Positions 32,039 through 43,821 of a stretch of 64,000 nt of DNA are shown piece by piece. Origin of the DNA: Psococerastis gibbosa (Eukaryota > Arthropoda > Insecta > Psocodea > Psocidae); NCBI GenBank assembly GCA_963971405.1, contig OZ020490.1, positions 28,731,464 through 28,795,463 of the forward strand, read 5' to 3'. The position numbers were made by a program, and so were the translations under genes. Below the pieces are notes generated by a model. The model saw only the letters and a program-made list of their open reading frames with translations, did not search any database and was not told the origin of the DNA. Each line of letters begins with the position of its first letter. The first letter of the stretch is position 1.

Positions 32039-34890
32039 CAGCGGTTCCCAAAGTGTGGTCCGCGGACCCCTGGGGGTCCGCGAGCCTCTGACAGGGGGGC
32101 CGCGACGGGTCCGTGGCTGCGGACCCCCGGGGGTCCGTGGGCTGATGAAATTTCAGGTTTAAATTTTTTCCCTGCATTGCCGGCACCAAAAAATTCAAAA
32201 AAATGAGTTTTCGAATTATGGCGTGAATTCGTCTCATGTAATATTCATATTATTGCATTAACAAAAAGTTCTTTCTGCAGCTTCACAGTGTAGAGTAGAG
32301 TGGCTACGATACTGTGCCTCGCTAGCGGCCAGACCATATTCAGAAATACAGGCATGCTGCATCAGCAGTTTGAGACCACCTCGATGCCCCCGTCTCATCT
32401 TAGGATATTTGAAAATTATTGCTGCGTTAGCATTTTGTATACTAGTTTGAATTTCTGTGAATAATAGACACTTGCAATCTGGAGTTCATACATACAAGCA
32501 CACTTTATTTTTTTCATTTTCAATTTCACCTTTCATGTTTTCAGTTTAAAATTGCTGTTTTATTTGTTGCCGTATTTATTTTTGGTAAGTATTTTAATAT
32601 GTTTTTTTAGAATTGTGATTAGGTATATTTATTTATTCTTACAATAATTTATCTGGAGCAATGTAGAAAAGGATAGGTAGGTATAGCTTGCTTATCTGTT
32701 CATCAAGCTAATAAGCTATTGCTATTGCACATGGCTGTAATTAAGGCAAAGTATAAAATGCCAACTTCATTAGGTCTGTATAATTTAATCTTTCCTTCTT
32801 AATGGTTCAGAATTATTATGGAGCAGTGGTTAAAAACGGGAACCTTAAAGCGGGACAGACCTAGTACGAGTACTAATGCAGCGGCTCTAGAAGCTGAGCC
32901 TGAAGAGCTGCAAGTTCCTAGCAAGATTTTTCTCGTGTCTGAAGAAGCTAAGACCAAGTCAAAGGGTTCTAAAGTTCGACAATACCAAGATGAGTATCTA
33001 AAGATTGGTTTCACTGCGGTTGAAGGCACATCAAGTGAACATTTACCTCAGTGCGTAATATGCTACGAAACGCTATCCAATGAGGCACTAAAGCCTTCAA
33101 AATTACGCCGTCATTTGGAAACAAAGCATCCGGATTTTAAGGACAAATCGTTGGATTTTTTTACACTCAAGCTTGAAGAGTTAAAGAAGAGTCGAAAAGT
33201 AATGAAAAACGTCCATGTCTCCAACTTAAATGAAAAGGCGACTTTGGCATCTTATGAAGTTTCCCAGTTAGTGGCAAAGTGCGGCAAGGCACATACTATT
33301 GCAGAAGACTTGATTTTGCCAGCAGCTGTAATACTGTGCAAGCGAATGTTAGGGGACGCAGCAGCTAATGTTATACGTACCGTGCCTCTCTCGAACAATA
33401 CTGTACAAAGGCGAATTTCTGATATGGCAGATGACAGTGAAGAGAACCTGTTCATGAAGTTGAGTAAATCTGATATGTTTGCGATTCAATTGGATGAAAG
33501 CACGGATATTGCCAGTAAAGCAATTATGACGGTGTTTGTACGATTTTTATGGAGTAGTAAGATTTTTGAAGATTTCTTGTTTTCCTGTAAACTCCTTCAC
33601 ACCACGTCTGAAGATATATTTTCTGCACTTAATGACTTTTTTAAAAAAAACGACATCAGCTGGGAAAAATGTGTGGGCGTATGCACAGATGGTGCCAAGG
33701 CAATGTCAGGGTGTAAGACGGGACTCCAAGCTAAGATTAAGGAGGTTTCTTCTAAAGCTCAATGGACGCATTGTTGCATCCACAGAGAGGCGTTGGTGGC
33801 GAAACGATTACCTGCATCACTCCGAGCGGCTCTTGACATGGTGATCAAAATCATAAATTTTATAAAATCACGCCCGCTTCAATCACGACTTTTCGCATTG
33901 CTTTGCAAAGACATGGACAGTAACTATGAACAGCTTCTTCTCCATTCCGAAGTTCGATGGTTGTCTCGAGGGAGAATTTTAGAACGATTTCTTGAGTTGA
34001 AAGATGAGATTCAAATTTTTCTTTCGGACTCGAAATTTTCTGATGTCCTGTTTGATTTTTCATGGCTGTGTGAAATTTCATTTTTAGCGGACATCTTTGC
34101 TGCATTCAATAAGTTGAACTTATCCTTGCAAGGGAAGGATGTCGACCTCTTTCGAGTGGAAGACAAGATTTCATGCATGATCGAGAAATGTAAATTGTGG
34201 GAAAACCGGGTGAAAAAAGGGTCTTTGGCCAGTTTTAGTGCTTTGCATAATTTACTGAAAGATTCGGAAGAGGCCCTTCCCGAAGAAGTGAAACGTGAAA
34301 TGTTACATTACCTCAAGGAAGTGCCAACTACATTCAGGGAATATTTCCCCGTTTCCAAAGAAAACAGGGAATGGATCAGGAACCCCTTTTCCAAATTATA
34401 AATATGTGAAATTCAAGACCTGACAGAAGCCGAAGAAGACCAACTGTTGGAAGTTTCGCAATGCAGTGTCATGAAAGCTGCATTCAAAGATATGGAGTCG
34501 TTGTTTGATTTTTGGATCATTGCCCTTTCCGATTACCCTGACATAGCCAGAAAAGCCTTGGCTTATTTATTACCATTTTCGACTACATACACGTGCGAAA
34601 AAGCGTTCTCAGCCATGTGCTATTTAAAAAACAAATATCGAAATCGTCTGAACTTTAATAACGATTTCAGGCTGAATGTCTCTGAAATGGAACCGAACAT
34701 ATTGAAAATTGTACAAGAAAAATCACAATTTCATTTTTCGCATTAAATAAATATTATTATTTAAAAACATTATTACAGACGTTTAAAACTAGGTTACCGT
34801 GAGAAATCCATGCTCTTTTTATCTTCTAATTTTTGGTACTTTACAGCTTAAGTATAGGGGTCCGCGATAGAAAAAGTTTGGGAACCGCTG
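32039..34890 (+). mobile_element. hAT transposon, complete ends, 2852 bp, TSD TTGTAGAG
   Basis: TIR CAGCGGTTCCCAAA at 32039-32052 is exactly inverted at 34877-34890. The 8-bp duplication TTGTAGAG stands at 32031-32038 and 34891-34898. Subterminal GGGGGTCCG / CGGACCCC palindromes fill the left 100 bp and recur once at the right (GGGGTCCGCG, 34857-34866). The single gene inside has one nonsense codon. Confidence 0.95.
32818..34746 (+). pseudogene. hAT transposase (SCAND3/ZBED-like group), one in-frame stop
   Basis: Frame opens at ATG 32818 and runs 643 codons in a single frame, interrupted only by TAA at 34399-34401 (codon 528). Zinc-finger BED-type segment CVIC…HLETKH at residues about 78-102; RNase-H-like domain with D226 (IQLDEST) and D291 (CTDGAKAM); C-terminal dimerisation domain with E594 (TTYTCEKAFSAM). 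All three catalytic residues remain. This group includes domesticated vertebrate genes. AATAAA follows at about 34745. One substitution disabled an otherwise intact gene; a short read-through or repair-variant copy elsewhere may be active. Confidence 0.88.
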
Positions 34891-34898
34891 TTGTAGAG

Positions 34899-35087
34899 GA
34901 TCATCAATGGATGGGATATTCTCCTGATGGGGTCATATTCAATGACCAAAACCAGTCAATAAAGCCCCTCGAAATTAAATGCCCCTGGTCGGGCAAGACA
35001 ATGCCAATGCGCGCTATGCTTGAGCTTTTGTCCAGACGGCCAGGAGGCTATTTAAATAAAGTGGAAAATAAGGACGGGGGCGAGTGA
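34899..35087 (+). pseudogene. YqaJ-like exonuclease gene, 3' part
   Basis: Directly after the 8-bp duplication the same exonuclease continues: DHQWMGYSPDGVIF (catalytic SPDG) and PLEIKCPW (catalytic E-x-K), then a stop at 35085-35087. Removing the hAT plus one copy of the duplication restores a continuous reading frame, so the gene was open when hit. All catalytic motifs are intact in the two halves. Confidence 0.75.
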
Positions 35088-36780
35088 CCTCCTTAAAAGG
35101 AATCATTCCTATTTATATGTGGGCTAGTTGCAAGTATAATCCAATAGATGTCGCATTGCAAATTTCCATTGGCAATTGAATGATTTTGTTAAAAAGTTAA
35201 GTGAACTTTGTGAAGTGATCTTCTCCTATTCACACGGGACGACGAAGGACGTCCTTCAAGTTCAATCGAAAATATATTTGATGAAGACGAGGACAATACA
35301 GCTGGTTTTCCCATATCTTGTGATGTACAACCCAGCATGAGCCCATGCAATACACAAGAGCTGAACCTGCTGAAGCCGGACGCTTCTATTAATGCAGGTG
35401 GCAACCCAAGAATAGTTTACTGCGAAGAGCTTCCTACACAGCTTTTACTCAAGTGAGGTTCTGTTTTTTAATTCGTGCTTTTTTCTTGAATTGGACTAAA
35501 AAAAAAATTCCGTCACATTTTATTTCTAGTAAAGTATCATTTTTTTAAATGCATTTGTGACTACGGTGAAGTGGAAATGGTGAAAACAAAGACGCCAAAA
35601 TTTCTAATTTAAGTATACCGTACAATAAAACTCAATTCATATGTAATAAGACTAGATACATAATTTCCTTGCCAATCAACTGCTCCTTCACTGAAATATT
35701 CCTTGAAAGTCTCTCTAATTTGTTTAGCGTCACTGATTGGGTTGTTTTGATCCTTCATTCATTGCCTGCCCGTTGTGGTGTAGAGTTTACATATTTAAAT
35801 GCAGTATTTATGAAAACAATTATTAATATGTTTTCTAATGATATCAATTTTTTTCTAGATGGAATAATGCGTTGAAAACTTAACTCATGTCCGAATGATG
35901 AAAGGGCGGATGACTATTAAAAAAAAAAACAGCCATGCCCACAAATTTCGCATGTCAGGCCAGACCCAATAAAGACTTTGAAAAGCCGACAAAATCGTAT
36001 CTTGTCAAGAAGCGAAGGATGCAAATGCTTAATTCAATGCTTGAGCACGCCAGCCCACCAGACAGTGAAACCGACACCTGCGACGACAATGTGCCGAACA
36101 CGATGACAGTCATCGTAACTATCTCATTAATGCTCATGTAAAATTTTTGGCTGCTGAATAGGGGAGTAACCTAACTTGTTTTGAGGTTGAGACTACCATC
36201 TACAGTAGCAGGTTTTATATGATGCATTATGTTATATTATATTGAAGCCAACCGTTGACCAAGACTACAGAGACATCAAATCATACTAAAATACAGGTAC
36301 AGATGCACTTAGTCACATGTTTCGCCTACTAACGATAACTGGAGTCGATTTAATTAATGTATGTAGATCCAAAGAGACCGTAGCCAACAGCACAAGCTTG
36401 TTCGCTCGTTCCTATGCATATTTCGATTAATGAGATCAGGCGTGTGTGATAATTAATGAGTAAGCCATTGGTGTTCAAAGGGCCAACTTGTCAGCTTAAT
36501 AATTCCAATAATAATAACAGGATTCGATGACACACCATAGCGAAGGTTCGATACTCTATAGGGCAGTTGTAAGTGATAACTCTCTTACAACACCGGGGGC
36601 CCGGATATCGGCCTATATTTTATCATACGATAATACAATAATGTAGTAGCTAAAATGATAACCGAGCTGACTAATTCTCTGAATTGTATAGGTATGATTT
36701 ATTGTATTTTTGTTGATCCTTTCAGTACTAGCAAATGAGAAATCATCGCAGACGTGTTCCCCCTTCACTACAGTCAGCCG
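35088..36780. other. Unrecognised stretch with small ORFs
   Basis: A plus frame ending at 35455 (…QELNLLKPDAS…LPTQLLL, stop) and a 68-codon frame 35935-36141 rich in charged residues lack known motifs. They could be decayed parts of the YqaJ-bearing unit. A CCGGGGGCCCGG palindrome lies near 36593-36604. Confidence 0.25.
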
Positions 36781-37090
36781 CTCGGTTCAGGTAACGCCCC
36801 GACTTATAACAACTGCCAGTTCTCCATGGAAACCAGACACCTGAAAAACAGACAAGGGAGACTCGACGCAGCTGTCAAATTGGGACTTAGAAAATACTGA
36901 TGATAGTGACTGAGTCAGTGATTTTTCAGCAGACGACCTCGCTGAACTAATGGAGCTATCAGCACGAAGAATGCGGCTGGTAGTCTTGGCTAAGCCTAAA
37001 AATATTAAGGGATTCCAAAGAGCTCTATGTATTGTTGATTTACTAACAAGAGACATGTTCACGGAATGTAGCAATATCTCTTACTAAAGG
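36781..37090 (+). pseudogene. Unknown decayed coding fragment
   Basis: One plus frame reads FSADDLAELMELSARRMRLVV…GFQRALCIVDLLTRDMF with an in-frame stop before it. Composition is protein-like, family unknown. Confidence 0.25.
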
Positions 37091-38827
37091 TCCATTCCAA
37101 ACTGAGATAGCTCATCTATTGGCCCCCACGGAGAAAATAATTGCGAACCCACCTATTGCGTTTCGGCAAAAAAAGAGAAAGACTTAAGCCGCATAGAAAG
37201 GGAACAAGACAAAAATTCACCTGATGATGTTGCTGTCGCTTGTTTTGATTAAGAAGCAGAATACGATAAACCACCCCTCGAGGGGAGAAGTCTCAGTTCC
37301 ATTACAGCCGAAGACTCAGCTGCTTAAATTTCACAATCTATGATCTCAAAGAAAATGAACGATACTGCCAGTGGCGGCTAGTCGATAAGGTCACTGGGGC
37401 TACAGCCCTCCCAGAATTTTACAGGCAAACAAATAATAATATACTAATCTAGATTCTAGAGAAAAATGCAACTGCTAAAATTCGGCTATGCTATGTGCGT
37501 GTTCGGGGCAACTTTCAATTTAGCCCCAGTTCGCCATAGCAACCGAGTCAGGCGAAAGTTAAGAAGATCGTTCGCGCCATTGAAAAGATGCACACAACTT
37601 TTCTCTAATGGATTGCAATGCAATGCCTGGCATATGCATTAACACATGGGCAGCGAGGCGACGCCCCAAAAATGACTTTATATGTTTCGTATTAATAATA
37701 TCGTTGAATATTGGTATTTTTTAAAAATAATAATTTTAAGAATTATTTTTTGAGAAGAGTTGTGACGACCGAGTAGTTTCTATCGACAAGCTACAAAGCG
37801 GAACTCACCTACTTGTAAAAGTAGGTAGGTTCCGCTATGCTGCGGTGGCAAGAGAAGATTTTGATGACGATGAAGGAGAGATAATGGTTGTGTTCATGAG
37901 GGTGTGAAAGAATAACATATTCCGCTTGGACGACAATGATGTGGCATAGGGCCTACATCAAATTTGAAGACATTATCGAAATACTTCCCTCTCCCAACAT
38001 CCAATACAAGGGGAAAAGAATTTTTTTTAAGTTTAATTGCGACGTAAACGTCTTTGAAAAATAAATTTTTTAAAAAGATATTTTTGTTTAGACTATTTTT
38101 TCTAGGCAGTCAAACACTAGTCATGAGTGCAACTAGACAATCATGAGTGCAACGGGCCTGTTTAAATTTTTTTTTCAACTTTGTTATGACTTTTTAGACG
38201 GGGTTTCAATAAATTGCTAAAGTTTGTAAGGCCTCAAACGTTTTTGATGTGTCTTTAACTTTTCCCTTAGGTTTAAAAATGTTTTTCAGAATTGAAAACC
38301 TTCTCATTACAAAAAATTGTGACATTCATGACTTCGATTAAGTAGAAAATTGAGTAACTTACAGATATAGAGACATTTAGTGAAGGGCAGGGAGACAGGA
38401 CACATAACAAAACTACTTGAGTGGAAAAATGCTTAAGAAAGGTTTTATGTAAGGCGCAAAATATTTGAAGTTGTCTCGTTGCACTCATGACAAATTTCGG
38501 TAACTCCTCAGCTTCAAACACGTTTAAAACTGCTATTGTTGAAAATGAAGACAAACCACGTCAGTTATAGATAGAAAGAATATAATAGGACCCCCAAAAA
38601 ATTCTAACGGTAAATTTTGGGTTGATAAAATAATTAAAAGTAAAAAGTTCAGATTTGTTAATGTTTTTGATAATGACTCATGTACAATAAAATATTAAAT
38701 AGTAAGTTAAACATTTCGTTTAGACCGGATTCTCATGAACATTGACGAGCCCGGCCGACTTTAGAGCGCTGTAACAGCTTTTTTAATGAATGAAATGAAA
38801 AAAGTTATAGAGAAAAATTTTCCTGAA
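37091..38827. other. No supported gene
   Basis: A hairpin GCGGAACTCACCTACT / AGTAGGTAGGTTCCGC stands at 37798-37835. Otherwise nothing clear. Confidence 0.4.
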
Positions 38828-39575
38828 AAGATCATCTACAAGATTGGCCTGAGGTAATGTTTTTTTGTAAAATGTATTTAAAAAATATATATATATATAC
38901 AATATATACATATTTGTAGGCAAAACAATTTGCTTCAAATTATATATTTACATATTTTTTGTAAGACTCATAGTTTCCGAGACATCGCGGGAAATGTGTT
39001 TTCACCTTTTTCTAAGATGGCGGCCGGGGGACAAGCGTGGCGACCCCACAAACTTGATGTTAAGCTTCTATTGACCCCCCTCACATGCCCCAATAATAAA
39101 ATCGCTGCCTCTAAGAAATGCAATACTCGGCCCCTAAATTGTAACATTTCAATGAACTAACAGTTTGTTGCGGGGTCTGATGTTGTGTTGTCATTTTGAA
39201 AAAAAATATCATCTACAAGATTGGTCTGAGGTAATTTTTTTGTAAAATGTATAAAAAAATGTTATAGAGCAAACAAGAAAATTGTTACAAAACTTTTCAT
39301 ACTTTTCTGCTCATAACTTCTTTAATATTTAATTTAGGGTGAAAAGTTATATAAACATATTGTAGGCAAAATAATTTGCCATAAATTACGCCCTTACAAA
39401 TTTTTTGTAAGACGCATAGTTTCCGAGATATCGCGGGAAATATGCTTTCACCTTTTTCTAAGATGGTGGCCGGGGGACAAGCGTGGCGACCCCACAAACT
39501 TGATGTTAAGCTTCTATTGACCCCCCTCACAAGTTTAAAAATAAAATTGCTGCCTCTAAGAAATGCAAAGCTCAT
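38828..39575. repeat. Tandem duplicated block, about 380-445 bp period
   Basis: ACAAGATTGG.CTGAGGTAAT starts near 38838 and 39215; AAGATGGCGGCCGGGGGACA (39014) recurs as AAGATGGTGGCCGGGGGACA (39460), both followed by the same GCGTGGCGACCCCACAAACT sequence. The second unit has about 70 bp extra inside. Non-coding. Confidence 0.85.
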
Positions 39576-39856
39576 GTAACATTTCTATGGAGTATGTTAA
39601 TCCAACTCCTAATTTAGACGACAAAACTCTTTTTAATATACTACAATCCTTACCAGAGTATAATCCGGGAGAAAATTTGCACATTTTCATTAATGAAATA
39701 GATACATTTTTTGCTTTTTTACTGACAAAGACTATAACTGTTGCGGCCCCTGCCACCTCGGTCGGCAGGGGGCCATACAACAACGCCAAATACATTATCA
39801 TCCCTTCACATAGTCTCTAGACCTCCCCATTCGTGTGGGCCACACGCAGGATACCT

Positions 39857-40029
39857 AGTTTAGTTAGTTTAGTTTAGTTTATCCAACGCCCACTCTTGAC
39901 TTTTGAGTCATGCGGTGCCGCGCCAGCCAGTAGAGCGATGAGAAGTGATGCGGGCCCTGGAGGGTGGATTCCTCCCTAACGTCCGCAAGCCCAGGGCAGA
40001 AGTTGAGATGTTCTGCGACCATTGAATGG
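39857..40029 (-). mobile_element. SINE-like retroposon, 173 bp, 10-bp TSD
   Basis: CAGGATACCT stands at 39847-39856 and again at 40030-40039. Between them, on the minus strand, a GC-rich body ends in GGGCGTTGGAT and an AAACTAAACTAAACTAACT tail. A direct duplication plus a short-unit 3' tail is the signature of L1-type retroposition. The body has no ORF. No clear tRNA A/B box; it could also be the 3' stump of a LINE. Confidence 0.75.
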
Positions 40030-40139
40030 CAGGATACCTGATTCCCCCCTACTCACAAATAACCCTCCATTCTCGTACTAGATCTCCCAACGGTCAAACC
40101 GATGTTTATATATCAATTTATATCTCATGTACGCCTTAA

Positions 40140-41412
40140 CCCTTTCGCAGCCGCCAATGCATATTTGGATACGTATCACATTTAAACCGGGTTTGAAAAG
40201 AGCGCGATAAACTTTTCATGACGCCAACATAACAAAACAAAACAACTGCCCTTTTACGTGGTTCTAGAATAACTTCGGGCGCCTTTTTCATTCTGGGCTC
40301 CAGCATTATTTGCTTATCGAAAAGTTTACGTGAGCTGTTGAGGTAAGTAAAATTTTATAATTTCTTCTGCTCTTATCGCGGTTACCAATCATTTTTAGGG
40401 GTAGGAGAATTTATCGTGCGTTTGTTAGTTGTTATAATGATATTATTTGTTGTGTACGAGTATTTATTGTTCTTACCATCCTTGACACACCCCCTTTTGT
40501 CTATGCGTCTTAAAATACGCATCGGTAGTTAGGGCTCAAGGTGGCTATTTCTCTATTGGTCTGGAAATACGCATTGGTTGTTAATGGAAAGGTAACAAGC
40601 ATAATTATGCATTCCAAACTTTTACGTTTCTCTTCCAGTGATGGAGCGAAAAGATGAGGAAGAAGTGTTCGACACTTTTGAATCGATCCTCAACTTTCTG
40701 ACTGTGATGGCATGTCTGACGATGATTGCGACGATACGATCCCTGACGAAACATTCCTATTCGACGAAGACGATAAGCCCCTAGCCTTGCTTTGCAGTGA
40801 AAAATATCAACAAATTAGTAACAAGCAGACCCTGTGACATATGTAGCGAAGGGAAAGAACAAAAAGAAAAGACGTAAGGCTAGACGTGTCTTTTTGAAGC
40901 TTGACTTTGAAACGATACAGACAAATTCTGTGAACGATGCACCTCCTGAGATGAAGGAGCTCCCCATTGATTATTTTAGAGAATTCTTCTTCCTCTCCGA
41001 CTCCTACTTCATCACCTGTGCCCAAGGCACGAAAAAAAGTACCAATTCCCGAATTTGCGAGAGGCGGAGTGGGACACGGGCCTGAATATTGTCCACAAGG
41101 AAGATGCAAGGTGTACATTAAGTGTCAAACTGAACTCTGAAGAGAAATGCTCCAAATGCAACGTAAACTTGTGCTTCACAAATAAAAATAATTGTTTCAT
41201 TTCATTTGAAATAAACTTGACTTTTGTTTTACTTATTTTTGTTCACTTCTTACCAATGCGTATTGAAATACGCATTCCCCCAAAATCTCCCCCCCCCCCC
41301 ACGGAATATTTTGAAAAAAACATCCTAGGTCATATTTACTAGTTCTATATCATCATATATCACCATAAATAATTTTCTTTTTATGCGTTATCATAATTTG
41401 GTATTGAAGGGG
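40140..41412 (+). mobile_element. Internally deleted piggyBac-like element, TSD TTAA
   Basis: TTAA at 40136-40139 and 41413-41416. Ends CCCTTTCGCAG and TTGAAGGGG are short imperfect TIRs. The word ATACGCAT or its complement recurs, twice as inverted pairs (40503-40522 and 41256-41275) and again at 40567. A predicted 5' UTR intron runs 40343-40638 (GTAAGT … TCTTCCAG). The coding sequence keeps only both ends of the transposase. Confidence 0.75.
40641..41222 (+). pseudogene. piggyBac-like transposase, N- and C-terminal remnants
   Basis: ATG at 40641 opens MERKDEEEVFDTFESIL; the acidic DGMSDDDCDD segment typical of piggyBac N-termini follows in a shifted frame, then KRRKARRVFL … PPEMKELPIDYFREFFF, the start of the core. 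The DDD core is then missing and the frame joins a C-terminal cysteine-rich domain: CKVYIKC, EKCSKCNVNLC and NCF, like the family's RCK..C…KC.KC.V.LC…NCF. At least two frameshifts. No activity expected. Confidence 0.7.
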
Positions 41413-41849
41413 TTAATATAATTATTCGGACCCGAACCCTCGTGTGTGCAGGACCTCCGTTCGACCGCCCGAACTTCTACTTTAGGTGCCCCGGCGACTG
41501 TCCCATAAAGGACAACCGCTGTGTCATCACGTGCTCCGCTCACTTTGGTGTCCCACCACGTGCTAGATACAATTTACACCGTGTCTAATTAAATCAGTGT
41601 TTTTTTAACGCTTCCTCTCCCTCTCCTTTCCCCCTCACCAAGCTGCCTGCAACCTACTGGGACCAGTCCTGCCGTCACTGCTGTCGAGGTGCTACTGCTG
41701 CGGAGCTGCTGCCTTTGCTGACACAGCCGAGCTCTCTCTTCGCAGATTCTCCGAGTCGGTAAGCATCCTGCAATGCCCCTGATCCCGGATTCCCCTCTCA
41801 GCCCCGACCCATCCAGTCCCTTCTGGCGATGCTTCCACCTCTCTTTCCT

Positions 41850-43020
41850 CAGCTTCTGACGACGGTTTCACCACCGTCAGCAAAAAGCAACCCCGACCTT
41901 CTTCCCCATCAACTCAAACGAGTCCTGGTCTTGCTACCGCAAAGCCAAACGCCCGTCCTGCGCGCCTCCCGCCTCTTGTTTTCCCGGTACCCCAGCAAGG
42001 GAACACCGTAGCCCCTAAACTCCAATCCATCTTTGGCTCCACAGATGGCCACATCCGTCTACGCTCAAATAACTACATCATTCAAACCAGAGACCCTGAA
42101 GTCTACAAAAATGCCCGCTATCTCCTAGACTCTCTACATATCCCCTTTCACACCTTCTCCCAAGACGCTGAACGGGAAATCAAGGCCCTCATTCGCGGAC
42201 TTCATCACTCCACCTCACCGGAAGTCATCAAAGACGCCCTCACTGCCCTAAACTTTCAAGTCACCGCTGTAACCAATCTCACCAATCGGCAGAATGTCGA
42301 AAAATCCCTCTTTCTTATCAAAATAAAAAACACTTCTAACGCCAGCGACATCTACAAAATAAACGTCCTCCTCCTTCTCGATGTTTGCATTATTCCCTAC
42401 AAGCCCGCAAACACCCTACAGCAGTGCTATAATCGCCAGTTATTTGGACATAGCTCCGTAAATTGTTTCCGCCCCGCCGTCTGCATCAAATGCAGCGGCT
42501 CCCACCGTGCTTCTGCTTGCCCACTGGGTAAAAAGATCCCAAAAGAACTTCTCTCCTGCCCAAATTGCAAAGGCAACCATGCCGCAAACCACAGCGGATG
42601 CTCGGCCCATAAGGCAAGACAGGCTGCACTTGCACCCAAATCGGCCCCGTTAAACCCACTCAACCTGCCTTCGTCCCTGCACCTCCACCCGTAACCAACC
42701 CATGGACTGCCCCGTTTACTTTTCAAATGGCTCCTCAAACTAACCTAACTCTTCCCAGCCCGACTGGGCCGCCCGTAGCTCTCCCCGCTCCCTCGGACAA
42801 CGTAACTACCCCATCACCCAAAGTCAATGAAAAACCGATCAACTCTTTCCACAAGAAACCGAATAATTCAGCTCCCAAGAAATCGATTAATTCTTCCCAG
42901 GTTAAATCGACTAAGTCTGCCCGCCCTAGCAAGCCAAACCTAAGACCTATGCTTCCAACCCCAACATCTGCCCAGCGCGCCCGAGCCTACACCGGCCCAA
43001 CCCATTCCTTTTATTGTTAA
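41850..43020 (+). pseudogene. Jockey-like ORF1 (nucleic-acid-binding, zinc knuckles)
   Basis: An open frame with no internal ATG runs to TAA 42692-42694. It holds the PRE_C2HC-type segment (REIKALIRGL…EVIKDALTALNFQV), then QCYNRQLFGHSSVNC, CIKCSGSHRASAC and CPNCKGNHAANHSGC, i.e. three zinc knuckles of CCHC type. The first Cys pair is altered (C-Y-N-R instead of C-x2-C). A frameshift near 42650 carries the reading into a Pro/Ser/Lys-rich tail ending at 43020. ORF1 proteins bind the element RNA into particles. A start near 41775 is in another frame. Confidence 0.75.
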
Positions 43021-43143
43021 ATTAATATCATCGCAAACTTTCCATAGCTGGATAAGTACACTTCTCTCCGCCTTGTGCCAGTGCACAAACGCCCAGTCCG
43101 TCATAACCACCTTCATGGCCCACATCCCTTCCCTGCTCACCCT

Positions 43144-43812
43144 ATGGCAGTAAATTTCCTCTTCTTCAATACTCGCAGCCTAAAGCCCAGGATCTCCGAA
43201 CTCAGAAATTTTCTTACTGAGCACAAGGTAGACATCTGCTTCCTCCAATAGACTTGTTTGTCCCCAAACAAATCCCTTTCTCTGTCTCCATACCTGGTTT
43301 ACAGAAAAGACAGCCCAACTGCCCGACAAGCCCGCGGAGGTGTGGCTGTCCTTGTTCACAAGGACATCCCACACGCTCCCATCACTATTCCAAACATCCC
43401 ATCCATCGAGTGTGTTGGTGTTATTACCAACATCTGCGGTACGCCCACTGCTTGCTTCTCTATATACTCCTCGGGAACCCAGCCGATTCCGCGGAAAGAC
43501 CTCGAACTGTTGTTTGGCGCCTTTCCTGCGATATTTGCTGCAGGCGATTGGAACTCCAAGCACCCAGAGAACCAATAGCCGTGGTACCTCCCTTATTCGT
43601 TATGTATACTCTACAGAACACATCATAGATCTCCACATACCTTTAACTCCCACTTTCATCATTTCCCGCAATGATACCCTTTACTCAGAAACCCTTCACT
43701 TTGGCTTAACCATAGAGGTACCCGTACATCCCATCATCAATGACATAGACGACCTCACGTCAGATCACCCCACTTTTTCTTTCAAAAAATCTAACTATAT
43801 ACACATGGCTAG
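43144..43812 (+). pseudogene. Jockey-like ORF2, endonuclease domain only
   Basis: ATG 43144 begins NFLFFNTRSLKPRISELRNF…DICFLQ, the N-terminal endonuclease motif, then an in-frame TAG at 43249-43251, RGGVAVLVHKDIPH and AGDWNSKHP. A frameshift near 43565 moves to the frame with NSRGTSLIR and DDLTSDHPTFSF (SDH motif). Nothing of the reverse transcriptase follows. Confidence 0.75.
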
Positions 43813-43821
43813 GAAAGCATT

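Larger units (their letters stand above)
41420..43815 (+). mobile_element. Jockey-like LINE, 5' part only
   Basis: A 5' non-coding leader (about 41440-41770), ORF1 and the endonuclease part of ORF2 are present in order; reverse transcriptase and 3' end are absent. The C-rich, GC-richer base use differs from the AT-rich flanks. It ends abruptly where a hAT fragment begins at about 43820. Confidence 0.7.

Noticed and set aside
43340..43628. Several overlapping 60-180 codon ORFs as separate genes
   Set aside because: Explained as shifted or opposite frames of one frameshifted Jockey endonuclease.
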